The notes: generated from the sequence alone by a model not told the origin. A stretch of DNA of 64,000 nucleotides from Arcobacter sp. LA11 (GCF_001895145.1 NZ_BDIR01000007.1:84208-148207); one strand, 5' to 3'; positions 34,328 through 44,697 are shown, numbered from the stretch's first letter. Made by a program: numbers and translations.

Positions 34328-36619
34328 ATGATTAAAAATGACGAAAACCAAATACTACAAATAATAAAATATACCCCTCCAATTTTTATATTACTTGCTA
34401 GTATACTTATTACATTTACCCTTTATTTAGATCATAAAAAAACTTTAGACAAAGAAAAAAAATTAATAAAAAGTTCATTTATCAAAAATGAGAAAAAAAG
34501 AATTCAACAAAACATTAATAGTATTATTTATTATATAGATAAAGTAGATAATAAAACTGAAGTCAAACTAAAAAGAAAACTATCAAAACAAATAATAAAT
34601 GCAAAAGCGATCATTTCAGGAATTTATGAAAATAATAAAAATTCAAAAGATAAAAAAGAAATAATAAAATTAATAAAAGATGCACTTCAAAATATAAGAT
34701 TCAATGAAGGAAGAGGCTACTTTTTTATAAATCAAATGGATGGTATCAGTGTTTTTCATCCTATATTTCCTAAAAGAGAAGGCAAAAATATTTTTAAAGA
34801 AAAGGACTCAAAAGGAATTATAAGATTTCAAAAGGTTCAGAAAGTAATTAAAGAAAAAAATAAAGGATTTGAATATTTTTATTTTTTTAATCCAAATAAT
34901 AAAGATATACAAGAGAAAAAACTTGCCTATGTTGAATACTTCAAACCCTATGATTGGATGATTGGCACAGGAGAATATATAAAAGACTTTAAAAAAAATA
35001 TCCAAAGTGACGTACTAGAGTATATTTCAAGTTTAAGATTAGGCAATGAAAATAACTATATTTTTGTAATGAACTATGACGGAACTTTTTTGTACCATCC
35101 AGAAAAAGAATTAGAAGGTAAAAATATTTCTAAAGATAAGTCTCTTTCTAAAATGGAACCATTTTTCCAGAAAATAGAAAAACTTATCCCAAAAGATGGA
35201 GGGTACTATGAGGTTATTCAAAGTAGTAAATCTGATGCAAAAAAAGATACAAAGAAAATTTCATATTTCAAAACATACTCAAAATGGGACTGGATTATAA
35301 GTACAGGTTTTTATGAAGAAGATATTCAAGAAGAACTTATAGAAAAAAGTGACTATTTAGAAAAAAAATATACAAACTATATTAATACAATTATTATTTC
35401 AAGTCTGCTTTCTACGTTAATTTTACTTTTTGTATCTTTTTATATTTCAAAAACTCTTGAAACCAAATTTCTAAATTACAAAAAACGTATTAAAAAAGAA
35501 ATTACAGAAAATGAAAAACAAAAAAATAAGCTAAAAAAAGCCCAAGCAGTTGCACAAATTGGTGATTGGGAACTCAACTTAAATACAATGAAAGCCTTAT
35601 GGTCAGAAGAAGTATTAAAAATATTTGGACTAGAAGGAAAAAGTATACATGCAGGACCTGAATTTTTAAAAACTATTATGCATAGCAAAGACTGGTCAGC
35701 TTTCGAATGTTCAATGCAAAGATGTATAAATAATTTTGAAGAGCACAAATGTATTTATAGAATATTTAAACCAAATGGTGATGTAAGGTGGATTGATTGT
35801 AGAGGACAAATTAATAAAGAAACAAATTCTGTTCATGGAGTAATACAAGATATTACAGATAATAAAAGACTAGAACTTGAAAAATTTGAAAAAGAGGAAT
35901 TACTATATAGACAAAGTAAAATGGCTGCGATGGGAGAGATGTTAGGAAATATTGCTCATCAATGGAGACAACCTTTATCAGCAATTTCTACGGCTTCAAC
36001 TGGGGTGAAGTTGCAAAAAGAATTAGATTTATTAGAAGATAAAAATCTCTTAACTTCAATGTCCTTAATAAATGAATCTGCACAATACCTTTCTCAAACT
36101 ATTGAAGATTTTAGAAACTTTTATAAGCCAAAAGATGAACTTTCATATATAAAGATTAGCAAATTAATTGATAAAACATTAAATCTAATTTCTGCACAGT
36201 TTATTGCAAAAGATATATCGATAATAAAAAACATAGAAGATATTGAAATCTATTCATTAGAAAATGAACTTATTCAAGTATTAATAAATATTTTAAATAA
36301 TGCACGAGATGCTTTACTTTTAAGAGATAATACAAAAAAACTAATATTTATAAACGTATTCATTAAAAATGAACAAGTGTACATAGAAATTTTTGATAAT
36401 GCAGGTGGAATAAAAAATGAAATATTAGATAGAATATTTGAACCATATTTTACTACAAAACATAAAACTCAAGGGACAGGAATAGGTCTTTATATGAGTG
36501 AAGAAATAGTTATAAAACATCTTCATGGAAATATCATTGCTTTTAATAAAACTTTTACATATGAAAATGAAAAATACACAGGAGCAAAGTTCAAAATAGT
36601 ATTAGATAAGAAAATCTAA
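34328..36619 (+). CDS. Sensor histidine kinase with tandem Cache and PAS domains
   Basis: A 763-aa membrane kinase. A membrane segment at about 16-36 is followed by two extracytoplasmic Cache-type modules (GYFFINQMDGISVFHP and NYIFVMNYDGTFLYHP). A second membrane segment lies near 348-372. Then come a PAS domain at about 400-515, the HisKA box with phospho-acceptor H544 in NIAHQWRQPLS, and an HATPase_c domain with the N box (ILNNARDAL), DNAGGI and TGIGLY. Small organic acids are common Cache ligands, but the signal here is unknown. No receiver-domain regulator is adjacent. Confidence 0.9.
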   Translation: MIKNDENQILQIIKYTPPIFILLASILITFTLYLDHKKTLDKEKKLIKSSFIKNEKKRIQQNINSIIYYIDKVDNKTEVKLKRKLSKQIINAKAIISGIYENNKNSKDKKEIIKLIKDALQNIRFNEGRGYFFINQMDGISVFHPIFPKREGKNIFKEKDSKGIIRFQKVQKVIKEKNKGFEYFYFFNPNNKDIQEKKLAYVEYFKPYDWMIGTGEYIKDFKKNIQSDVLEYISSLRLGNENNYIFVMNYDGTFLYHPEKELEGKNISKDKSLSKMEPFFQKIEKLIPKDGGYYEVIQSSKSDAKKDTKKISYFKTYSKWDWIISTGFYEEDIQEELIEKSDYLEKKYTNYINTIIISSLLSTLILLFVSFYISKTLETKFLNYKKRIKKEITENEKQKNKLKKAQAVAQIGDWELNLNTMKALWSEEVLKIFGLEGKSIHAGPEFLKTIMHSKDWSAFECSMQRCINNFEEHKCIYRIFKPNGDVRWIDCRGQINKETNSVHGVIQDITDNKRLELEKFEKEELLYRQSKMAAMGEMLGNIAHQWRQPLSAISTASTGVKLQKELDLLEDKNLLTSMSLINESAQYLSQTIEDFRNFYKPKDELSYIKISKLIDKTLNLISAQFIAKDISIIKNIEDIEIYSLENELIQVLINILNNARDALLLRDNTKKLIFINVFIKNEQVYIEIFDNAGGIKNEILDRIFEPYFTTKHKTQGTGIGLYMSEEIVIKHLHGNIIAFNKTFTYENEKYTGAKFKIVLDKKI

Positions 36620-36688
36620 TATGTTTAGTTAAAAGCACTTTAAGTAATATATACCTAAAATACTCTACGAATTTTTTTAAGGACACAA

Positions 36689-36991
36689 ATGGAACCAAAC
36701 TACGACAAGATTATAGTGTTGATTATTGTTTTTACTTCATCTTTTATTACATGGAAAATCATTAAGGATTTTTATAAAACAAAGTTTCACATGATATTTG
36801 CACATTTAATTGCAATTGTTACAGCATCATTTATGTTACTATCTACTATGTTTTTATTTATGCCTAAAAACTATCAAAGAGGAATATCACCTGAAGTAGA
36901 AATTTCTTTTAATTCAATCGCAATAGTTATAATAATGCTATTTGTGTTATATGTATTTTTTAAATATATTCCATCAAAAAATAAAAAATAA
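36689..36991 (+). CDS. Small three-helix membrane protein
   Basis: A 100-aa protein with membrane segments at about 8-27, 35-55 and 72-92 and short charged loops. It has an AAGGAC ribosome site and stands alone, ending 1 bp before the convergent GGDEF-EAL gene. No family is recognised. Confidence 0.65.
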   Translation: MEPNYDKIIVLIIVFTSSFITWKIIKDFYKTKFHMIFAHLIAIVTASFMLLSTMFLFMPKNYQRGISPEVEISFNSIAIVIIMLFVLYVFFKYIPSKNKK

Positions 36992-36992
36992 A

Positions 36993-39860
36993 CTAAATAT
37001 CTTTCTTCTCTAAAAATTTTACAACATCATTGAAAAGTAAAGGTTTTGAGAAGAAATACCCTTGCCCCATTTCACAATTTAATGATTTTAAATACTCTTC
37101 TTGTTCAATAGTCTCTATACCTTCAGCGATAACTCTATAACCTAAACTTTTTGATAAGGCTATAATTGCTTTTGAAATTTGCACATTATTGTTATCGTCT
37201 GGCGTCCCATCAACAAATGCTTTATCAACTTTTATAACATCAATTGGAAGTTTAGTTAAATAACTCATAGAAGAATAACCTGTCCCGAAATCATCAATAG
37301 AGAATCTAAAACCTAACTCTTTCAAAGTATTAATAGTATTCATATTTTTCTGAGAAAACTCCATGATATATCGCTCTGTAACTTCTAGTTCAACTTCACT
37401 TGATTTTAAATCATATTTTTCAATTATACTTACAATATCTTTTACAAAGTTTTTGTCTCTAAACTGTATACTTGAAATATTTATAGCTATATAAGATAGT
37501 TTTTCATTTATATTTTTAAACTTTACAAAATCCCTACATGCCATATCAAAAATATGTTTACCAATTTCAATAATCGTTCCAGTATCTTCTGCAATTGGAA
37601 TAAACTTTTCTGGACTTATCGTCCCTAAAATATTATGATCCCATCTTACTAAAGCTTCAAAAGCTATCACTTTTCCACTTTCTAAAGCATATTGAGGTTG
37701 ATACATTAAATATAGTTCATCGTTTGCTATAACATCTTTTAAAGCTTGTTCTATTTTTAATTGCTCATGTACATTAATAGATAATTGCTTATCATAATAT
37801 TGATAATTGTTTTTTCCAAGTTTTTTTGCATGATACATTGCAGTATCTGCATTTTTAATCAATGTAGTAATATCCATACCATCATCAGGATACATCGAAA
37901 CGCCAATACTTGCACTAGTATTTAATGTATCATTTTCAATTACTATAGGCTCTTGGATAACATCTAAAAGCTTTTGACAAACATATCCTGCAGAATTTTT
38001 GTTACGACTAGAGTCAAGAACAACAATAAATTCATCTCCACCCATTCTTGCAACTAAATCAGACCCTCTTAAAATATTTTTTATTCTTTTAGAAACAACT
38101 TTTAGTAAAATATCCCCTACTCCATGACCTAAAGTATCATTTATAATTTTAAATCTATCCAAATCAATAAATAAAACAAATAGATTTAATTCATTTCTAC
38201 TTGCTATACTAATTGAATATTCTAAATCTTCTTCTAGTTTAACTCTATTAGGTAGTTTAGTCAAACTATCATGATATGCTAGAAAATCAGCTTTTTCTTG
38301 AGTTTCTATAATTTCTTTTAAACTTGTATGTACAGCAATATATTTTACTATCTCACCATTTTTATCTTTTATAGAACTAATATTAAGCCAAATAGGTATT
38401 ATTTCCCCATCTTTCTTCTTATCATAAACTTTCCCTTTCCATGAACCTTTTTCTTTTAAACTTAGCCACATTTGTTTATAAAAAATTCTATCATGATAAC
38501 CAGACCTAAAAAGATTTGGTTTCATACCAATAAGCTCTTCTTTCATATATCCACTTATAGTTTCAAAAGCTTTATTTGTTGTGATAATTTGTTTATCTTT
38601 ATCACAAATTAAAATACCCTCTTGAATATTATTAAAAGCTATATCAGATAGTTCCAACTCTTCTTTTTGTCTAATATATTTTGTTACATCTAGTTTAATT
38701 GCTAAATATTTAATAGGTTCATTTTCAATTATAATAGGTACAATAGAAGCTTTCTCATAAAAAATAGAACCATCTTTTCGTTTATTAATAAATTCACCTT
38801 CCCATTTTTCACCAGCTTCTAATTTTTTATTTAAATCTGCATATACTTCATTTGAAGTTAAACCTGAGCTTAAAAGTTTTGGTTTTTTTCCTACAACTTC
38901 TTTTTTTTCAAAACCTGTGTTCTTTTCAAATATATCATTTACATATAAAATATTTTTCTCAGAATCAGTTAAAACAATAGTATTATCACTATTTTCAACT
39001 GCATATTTAAAAGCTGAAAGTTCACTTTTTATATTTTGAACTTTTTTATATTCCTTATAAATTATAAATACTATGATTAGAATAGATATAAAAAATATTA
39101 CGGCGATTATAAATTGATAAGATGTTTTCTTTTTATATTCTGAAATAAGCAGTTGCTGAGTATCATAAAGTTTTTCTCCTAGCTTTAAGCCTTTAGCTTC
39201 AGTTCTAAGATTTTTTATAGTTTTTATATTTCTTAATATATTAGTAGAATGAGCATGTAATAAATCAAGTTTTTCAAAGTCTATTCTTTCATTTTCAAAC
39301 ATTAAAAATTCAAGATTTTCTAATATCCTATCTTTATTTTCATTTAGATTTGCAAAATGTTGCATACTCAAAAACAAAGTATTGTTTATAACTACTTTTA
39401 TATCATCTGCAAGATCTTTATCATTTGTAAAAGATTGATTTATTTCATAAATATAATGAATTGAATTTAAATTTGCAGTATGTTTTGATTTAAACATTTC
39501 TATGAGTTTAAGCTTCTTTTTATATAACTCATAAGAATTTACTACTTTATTATAAATTTCTATTCCAAATTCATCTTTCATATCACTATGAATTAAATGT
39601 TTAATTACTTTTTCAAAATCATTAGTCTGTTTTACAATTAAATCAAAGTTTACGAACTCATCTTTATTTTCTATAAATTCATCAAAGACAATATCTTGAA
39701 TAATTAATTTATTTATATCATTTTTATAATTATCATACTTTCCTATATTGACCTCAATTTTATATAAATAAGAAAACAATATAGAAATTACGAGTAAAAA
39801 GATTAAAAGGATTCCGTATATAAAAAAATTCTTTTTGATTTTTGATATAAAACTATTCAA
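36993..39860 (-). CDS. PAS-PAS-GGDEF-EAL cyclic-di-GMP enzyme
   Basis: A 955-aa membrane protein. Transmembrane helices lie at about 14-34 and 249-268 around a helical periplasmic sensor. Two PAS domains follow (about 280-395 and 405-515). The GGDEF domain has an intact active site GGDEF at 607-611 and an inhibitory RxxD site at 598-601. The EAL domain has EAL at 735-737 and the DDFGTGYSS loop. Both the synthase and phosphodiesterase motifs look functional, so net activity cannot be predicted. It overlaps the upstream peroxidase gene by 8 bp. Confidence 0.93.
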   Translation of the reverse strand: MNSFISKIKKNFFIYGILLIFLLVISILFSYLYKIEVNIGKYDNYKNDINKLIIQDIVFDEFIENKDEFVNFDLIVKQTNDFEKVIKHLIHSDMKDEFGIEIYNKVVNSYELYKKKLKLIEMFKSKHTANLNSIHYIYEINQSFTNDKDLADDIKVVINNTLFLSMQHFANLNENKDRILENLEFLMFENERIDFEKLDLLHAHSTNILRNIKTIKNLRTEAKGLKLGEKLYDTQQLLISEYKKKTSYQFIIAVIFFISILIIVFIIYKEYKKVQNIKSELSAFKYAVENSDNTIVLTDSEKNILYVNDIFEKNTGFEKKEVVGKKPKLLSSGLTSNEVYADLNKKLEAGEKWEGEFINKRKDGSIFYEKASIVPIIIENEPIKYLAIKLDVTKYIRQKEELELSDIAFNNIQEGILICDKDKQIITTNKAFETISGYMKEELIGMKPNLFRSGYHDRIFYKQMWLSLKEKGSWKGKVYDKKKDGEIIPIWLNISSIKDKNGEIVKYIAVHTSLKEIIETQEKADFLAYHDSLTKLPNRVKLEEDLEYSISIASRNELNLFVLFIDLDRFKIINDTLGHGVGDILLKVVSKRIKNILRGSDLVARMGGDEFIVVLDSSRNKNSAGYVCQKLLDVIQEPIVIENDTLNTSASIGVSMYPDDGMDITTLIKNADTAMYHAKKLGKNNYQYYDKQLSINVHEQLKIEQALKDVIANDELYLMYQPQYALESGKVIAFEALVRWDHNILGTISPEKFIPIAEDTGTIIEIGKHIFDMACRDFVKFKNINEKLSYIAINISSIQFRDKNFVKDIVSIIEKYDLKSSEVELEVTERYIMEFSQKNMNTINTLKELGFRFSIDDFGTGYSSMSYLTKLPIDVIKVDKAFVDGTPDDNNNVQISKAIIALSKSLGYRVIAEGIETIEQEEYLKSLNCEMGQGYFFSKPLLFNDVVKFLEKKDI

Positions 39861-40767
39861 TTATCATCAACTCCCCAGTTAAAGTTTTTAAAAAGGCAAC
39901 TATTTTATCTATTTCATCTTTCTTCATAGGACGTCCCAATTGAACTAAAGCCATTTCTTTTACAGTTTGAGAAAGTTCATAATATCTGCCATCATGGAAA
40001 TATGGCGCAGTATATTCTATATTTCTTAATGTCGGAACTTTAAAAAAATATTTATCTTCTTCATTTTTAGTTAGATTATACCTTCCTAGGTTTTTACTTC
40101 TAGCATCAAAAATTATTCCAAACTTATTATAAAGATTTCCTCCAACATTAACACCATGATGACAAGTTATACAACCTTTATCTTTAAAAAGTTCATAACC
40201 TTCTTTTTCATATTTTGTAATAGCTTTTAAATCACCTTTTAAAAATTGATCAAATCTTGAATTAGGAGTAATAAGAGTTTTTTCAAATTCAGCAATAGCA
40301 TTTACTATATTTCTTTTTGTAATGCCATCATCGTAAATACGTAAAAACTCTTCTTTATAAACTGTTTTATTTAACTTTTTTATTAAATCAGGAAAAGTAT
40401 GTCCCATCTCGATAGGATTTTCTATAGGTCCAATAGCTTGTTCTTCTAAATTTTTTGCTCTTCCATCCCAAAACTGCCTAAAATTAAATACAGAATTTAA
40501 AACAGTTGGAGCATTTACCTTTCCTATTGCTTTATTTACTCCAAAAGGAAGAACTAAATTATCATCTCCTCCGTTTTTAATATTATGACAACTAGCACAA
40601 GATATTGTATTATTAATTGATAATCTTTTATCATTAAAAAGTTTTTTACCAAGTTGTGCTTTTTTTAAATTATAATCGATTTCTTCAGGAATAGGTGTAA
40701 TATTTGATGCATAAATAGTTAAATTTAAAATAATAAATAACAATATAATTGTCCTAGTTAGCATCAC
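39853..40767 (-). CDS. Di-haem cytochrome c peroxidase
   Basis: A 304-aa periplasmic enzyme reducing hydrogen peroxide with electrons from small cytochromes c. It has a signal peptide (about 1-20), a low-potential haem site CASCH at 57-61 and a high-potential one CITCH at 199-203. The NAPTVLNSVFN and FWDGRAKNLEEQ blocks characterise bacterial CCP/MauG-type proteins. Its coupling to the c-di-GMP protein (8-bp overlap) is unusual for a peroxidase. A MauG-like role is unlikely given the CCP-type sequence. Confidence 0.92.
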   Translation of the reverse strand: MMLTRTIILLFIILNLTIYASNITPIPEEIDYNLKKAQLGKKLFNDKRLSINNTISCASCHNIKNGGDDNLVLPFGVNKAIGKVNAPTVLNSVFNFRQFWDGRAKNLEEQAIGPIENPIEMGHTFPDLIKKLNKTVYKEEFLRIYDDGITKRNIVNAIAEFEKTLITPNSRFDQFLKGDLKAITKYEKEGYELFKDKGCITCHHGVNVGGNLYNKFGIIFDARSKNLGRYNLTKNEEDKYFFKVPTLRNIEYTAPYFHDGRYYELSQTVKEMALVQLGRPMKKDEIDKIVAFLKTLTGELMIIE

Positions 40768-40874
40768 TCTTTCCTTATATTAGACATAAGTAATATATCT
40801 ATATTATAATAATAACAAAAAATAGTAGAAAATCTGATATAATTATTATATAAACACAAACTAAAAGGATTAAT

Positions 40875-41375
40875 ATGAAAAATATAGCAATCTTTTATGC
40901 AAGCAGTACAGGAAAAACAAAATTTATTGCTAATGAATTATCAATACACCTAGAAGAATTAAAAGAATACAATATACAAGTAACTGGTACAGAATATATG
41001 AGAGATTATTCTAATATAATATTTGGTATTTCTACTTGGGATGGTGGTTCAATTCAAGAAGACTGGAAAGAAATTTGGGATGAGTTTTGTGAAATTGATT
41101 TTAGTAATAAAAATGTTGCTATTTTTGGACTAGGAGATCAAAAAAAATATCCAGATAAATTTGTTGCAGCAATGAAACCATTATATGATCAACTTAAAAG
41201 TGCAGGAGCAAATGTTATAGGATTTACTTCAACAGAAGATTATAACTTTAAATATTCAGATGCTATTGAGGATGGTCAATTTGTAGGATTAGTTCTTGAC
41301 CTTGAAAATCAAAGTGAATTAACAACATCAAGAATAGAAGATTGGGTAAAAAGCTTAAAAAAAGACTTTATCTAG
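40875..41375 (+). CDS. fldA: Flavodoxin
   Basis: A 166-aa long-chain flavodoxin. The FMN phosphate loop ASSTGKT is at 9-15, the isoalloxazine-binding STWDGGSIQEDW near 57-68 and GLGDQKKYPDKF near 95-106. It carries low-potential electrons in the cytoplasm, for example for pyruvate or 2-oxoglutarate:acceptor oxidoreductases. Its last 4 bp overlap the convergent fur gene. Confidence 0.95.
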   Translation: MKNIAIFYASSTGKTKFIANELSIHLEELKEYNIQVTGTEYMRDYSNIIFGISTWDGGSIQEDWKEIWDEFCEIDFSNKNVAIFGLGDQKKYPDKFVAAMKPLYDQLKSAGANVIGFTSTEDYNFKYSDAIEDGQFVGLVLDLENQSELTTSRIEDWVKSLKKDFI

Positions 41376-41812
41376 TTCTTACAGCTTTCACAAATTCCAT
41401 ATAATTGCATTGAATGACTAGTTATTTTAAACTTGTTTTTCTTTGCAATTCTATCTTGTCTCTTTTCAATTTCATCATCCATAAATTCTACAATTCTACC
41501 ACAAAGTGTACAAATCAAATGATCATGATGTTCTTTTGTATTACTTTCATATTTTTTACCATCAGCACCAAACGTAATAGAAGTGATTAAATTAACCTCT
41601 TCTAAAAATCCTAATGCTCTGTAAACTGTTGCTATACCAATATTAGAATCAGGTTTTTTTGTTTTGATTAGATTATAAACCTCTTCCGCAGTTAGATGAC
41701 CATCAGCATGTAATAAGATATTTAAAACAATTTCTCTCTGTTCTGTATATTTTAAACCTTTTTGTTTAACTATTTTTTTTAATTCATCTATTACATTTTC
41801 ACTGTTAACCAT
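41372..41812 (-). CDS. fur: Ferric uptake regulator Fur
   Basis: A 146-aa metalloregulator. The N-terminal winged helix (TEQREIVLNILLHADGH, NIGIATVYRALGFLEE) is followed by the HHDHLIC metal site near 95-101. Two CxxC pairs bind structural zinc (CTLC near 101-104, CESC near the C-terminus). It is divergent from feoAB, with a Fur box between them, so it likely controls iron uptake and perhaps itself. PerR is less likely, given the feo context. Confidence 0.92.
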   Translation of the reverse strand: MVNSENVIDELKKIVKQKGLKYTEQREIVLNILLHADGHLTAEEVYNLIKTKKPDSNIGIATVYRALGFLEEVNLITSITFGADGKKYESNTKEHHDHLICTLCGRIVEFMDDEIEKRQDRIAKKNKFKITSHSMQLYGICESCKN

Positions 41813-41954
41813 TGATATAACCTTATATTAATTCTATTAAGACAATTATTGCGAAATATATATTAAAAATAAATATTAAACTATAAAATTTTATTATAAT
41901 TTTATCTATTAAACTCAATTCTTTATTTTAAGTTAAGTTTATGTATTATTTCAA

Positions 41955-41969
41955 TGATAATCATTATCA
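41955..41969. promoter_or_regulatory. Fur box upstream of feoAB
   Basis: TGATAATCATTATCA is an exact 7-1-7 inverted repeat matching the classical Fur-box core (TGATAATnATTATCA). It lies 24 bp before the feoA start, in the gap shared with fur. Confidence 0.85.
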
Positions 41970-41992
41970 CTCTACCATAAATAAGGGGTTTT

Positions 41993-42229
41993 ATGTTTTT
42001 AAGTGAATTACAAAAAGGCGAATGTGGAAAGATTATAAAAATCAATTCAGATTCAGTATTAAAAGCAAGATTTAGTTCTTTTGGAATAACAAGAGGTTCA
42101 ATTGCTTATATAATAGAACAAACTATATCAAAAAATACAATTGAAATAAGAATACAAAATACAAAAATTGCTTTAAGAATTTCAGAAGCAAAAACAATAG
42201 AAGTAGAAAAATCAGAATGCAAAATATAA
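41993..42229 (+). CDS. feoA: Ferrous iron transport protein A
   Basis: A 78-aa SH3-like protein that helps FeoB. It has the expected pattern LSELQKGECGKIIKI at the start, then RFSSFGITRGS, then IALRISEAKTIEVE. It overlaps feoB by 13 bp, so the two are translationally coupled, and it is expected to be Fur-repressed. Confidence 0.93.
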   Translation: MFLSELQKGECGKIIKINSDSVLKARFSSFGITRGSIAYIIEQTISKNTIEIRIQNTKIALRISEAKTIEVEKSECKI

Positions 42230-44340
42230 GTGAAAAAAAATTAATTAAAATTGCATTGGTAGGACAACCAAATGTTGGAAAATCAATGCTTGTTAACTCT
42301 ATTTCTAACTCAAGATTAAAAGTTGGAAATTTTTCTGGGGTTACAGTAGAAAAAACACAAATAGAATTTGAATATAAAGATTATTTATTTAAAATCACAG
42401 ACCTACCTGGTTCTTATGCATTAAATGAATATACAATTGAAGAAAAAGTGACAAAAGATTATCTTGAAGATGCAAAATATGACATTATATTAAACGTTTT
42501 AGATTCAACAAATCTAGAAAGAAACTTATATCTTACAAGCGAACTTCTAGCACTTGACAAAAAAATGGTTTTAGCTTTAAATATGACAGACGAAGCTACA
42601 AATGAAGGAATATCAATAGATGAAAAACAACTTTCTAAGATTATTGGTAAACCTTGTATAAAAACATCTGCAAAGAATAAAACAGGTATTAAAGAATTAA
42701 TAGAAACACTTATTACAAAATTTGAATCTCCTAAATTCGAATCAAAATTAATATTTTCAGATGTAATTGAAGAAGAAATTGTAAATATCACAAAATTATT
42801 AACAGACAAAAGATATAAAAGTGATGTTGATTACAGAGAAATTGCAATAAAACTTTTAAAAGAAGATAAAAAAACATTTCTAAAATTTCATGATGAACCA
42901 ATATGGATAGAGTTACAACCTTTATTAAGTGAAGCTTTCGACCATATATATTTACATTTTGGAACAAAAAACTTAGAAGATATTTTTGAAGATGAAAAAT
43001 TTTCTTTTGCAAAAGGAGCAGTAACAGAAACTGTAAAAAATAAAAATATTACAGAAGAAAAAACACTTACAGATAAAATTGATTCATTATTAATTCATAA
43101 ATTTTTTGGCCTACCAATTTTTCTCTTTCTTATGTGGGGTCTATTTCAAATAACATTTGAATTAGGTAATATCCCTATGGATATAATCGATGCCTTTTTT
43201 GCCACTTTAATTGATAGTACAAAGGAAATCTTAGGTGATAATGAAATATCATCTGTTATTGCCGATGGAGCTATTGCTGGAGTTGGAGCAGTAGTATTAT
43301 TTTTACCAAATATTGTAATACTCTTTTTAGGAATTGCCCTGCTTGAAACAACAGGTTATATGAGTAGAGTAGCTTTTCTTTTAGATGGGTTCTTTCATAA
43401 GTTTGGATTGCACGGAAAATCATTTATTCCATTAGTTACAGGATTTGGTTGTTCAGTTCCTGCGTACATGGCAGCAAGAACACTTAAAAATGATAGAGAT
43501 AGATTATTAACTCTATTTATTATTGGATTTATGTCTTGTGGGGCTAGGCTTCCAATTTATGTGCTATTTACAGGTGCCTTTTTTAGCGGAGACAATGCTG
43601 GTAATATCTTATTCTTAATCTACGTAGGAGGAGCCTTACTAGGGCTTGTTGCTGCAAAAGTTCTTAAAATGACTGTATTTAAAAGTGAAGATGAACCATT
43701 TGTAATGGAGATGCCAAAATATAGATTACCCTCTACAAAACTTATCTGGCATACAGTTTCAAATCAAGCATGGATGTATCTAAAAAAAGCTGGAACATAT
43801 ATCTTAGCTGCATCTATTTTAATTTGGTTTGCATCAAACTATCCAAAACATTTAGAATATGAAGAACAAATAGATAGAAAAATAGAGTTTGCAACTTCAG
43901 AAGAGGAAAAATTTGAATTAAGAAGTCAATTAACTCTTTATAATTTAGAGAACTCTTATCTTGGTAAAGTTGGTAAATTTTCTGAACCTTTATTTGCTCC
44001 TTTAGGTTTTGACTGGAAAATGACTGTAGCCCTTGAAACAGGTCTAGCTGCAAAAGAAATAGTTGTATCCACATTAGGAATTCTTTATGGCTTAGGCGAT
44101 GAACTTGATGAAAACAGTGAAGGATTAATTGAAAAAATTAGAAATAATATTCCATTTGCCTCAGCAATAGCATTTATTGTATTTGTTATGATTTACTTAC
44201 CATGTCTTGCTGCATCAATGGTATTTGCTAGAGAAGCTGGAGGGTGGAAATATTTAGCATATTTATTTGTATTTACAACAACAACTGCTTGGGTATTATC
44301 ATTCATTGCATATAATGTAACTCTATTTTTAATTACATAA
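42217..44340 (+). CDS. feoB: Ferrous iron transport protein B
   Basis: A 707-aa inner-membrane ferrous iron transporter. The N-terminal G domain shows G1 GQPNVGKS at 16-23, G3 DLPG at 62-65 and G4 NMTD at 122-125. About eight or more membrane helices follow from near 290, including the Gate motifs (GCSVPAYMAART and LPCLAASMV). Length is within the family range. It is in an operon with feoA under a Fur box. Confidence 0.96.
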   Translation: MQNISEKKLIKIALVGQPNVGKSMLVNSISNSRLKVGNFSGVTVEKTQIEFEYKDYLFKITDLPGSYALNEYTIEEKVTKDYLEDAKYDIILNVLDSTNLERNLYLTSELLALDKKMVLALNMTDEATNEGISIDEKQLSKIIGKPCIKTSAKNKTGIKELIETLITKFESPKFESKLIFSDVIEEEIVNITKLLTDKRYKSDVDYREIAIKLLKEDKKTFLKFHDEPIWIELQPLLSEAFDHIYLHFGTKNLEDIFEDEKFSFAKGAVTETVKNKNITEEKTLTDKIDSLLIHKFFGLPIFLFLMWGLFQITFELGNIPMDIIDAFFATLIDSTKEILGDNEISSVIADGAIAGVGAVVLFLPNIVILFLGIALLETTGYMSRVAFLLDGFFHKFGLHGKSFIPLVTGFGCSVPAYMAARTLKNDRDRLLTLFIIGFMSCGARLPIYVLFTGAFFSGDNAGNILFLIYVGGALLGLVAAKVLKMTVFKSEDEPFVMEMPKYRLPSTKLIWHTVSNQAWMYLKKAGTYILAASILIWFASNYPKHLEYEEQIDRKIEFATSEEEKFELRSQLTLYNLENSYLGKVGKFSEPLFAPLGFDWKMTVALETGLAAKEIVVSTLGILYGLGDELDENSEGLIEKIRNNIPFASAIAFIVFVMIYLPCLAASMVFAREAGGWKYLAYLFVFTTTTAWVLSFIAYNVTLFLIT

Positions 44341-44362
44341 GATTTTTAAAATCTTATGTAAT
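44332..44362. terminator. Bidirectional terminator after feoB
   Basis: Arms 44332-44345 and 44349-44362 give a 14-bp perfect stem with a 3-nt loop. The stem includes the feoB stop codon and touches the stop of the convergent gene. It can serve both transcripts. Confidence 0.75.
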
Positions 44363-44697
44363 TATTTAATTTCAAAATTCGTATCTAACTTTATATCTTG
44401 ATCAATAACTTTAAACTGCCAAATTCCTTTTAATCTTCCAGATATATATCTAAAATCATAAATCGAACCATGTCCAGCAGGAATCAAAAGAGTTCTTTCT
44501 CTTGAAAGTTCTCCCTCTGGGTCAATCCATTGAACTAATATCTCTTTATCTTCATCAATTCTTTCATGAACATATTTACAAATAATTGAATTTTCATCTT
44601 CTAATATTAAACAATCTACACTGTTTTTAACTTCTTCAATTGTTTCAGAAAAACCTAAAACTACAGTAAACAATAATATATATATAACTTTATTCAT
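44362..44697 (-). CDS. Hypothetical secreted protein
   Basis: A 111-aa protein with a signal peptide (hydrophobic residues 4-16, cleavage near GFS-ET). The mature domain is about 93 residues and holds two Cys (CLILEDENSIICKYV, about residues 29 and 40) that could form a disulfide. The rest looks like a beta-sandwich (ILVQWIDPEG, GIWQFKVIDQ). No family is recognised. It is convergent with feoB and lies 50 bp downstream of bpt. Confidence 0.65.
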   Translation of the reverse strand: MNKVIYILLFTVVLGFSETIEEVKNSVDCLILEDENSIICKYVHERIDEDKEILVQWIDPEGELSRERTLLIPAGHGSIYDFRYISGRLKGIWQFKVIDQDIKLDTNFEIK

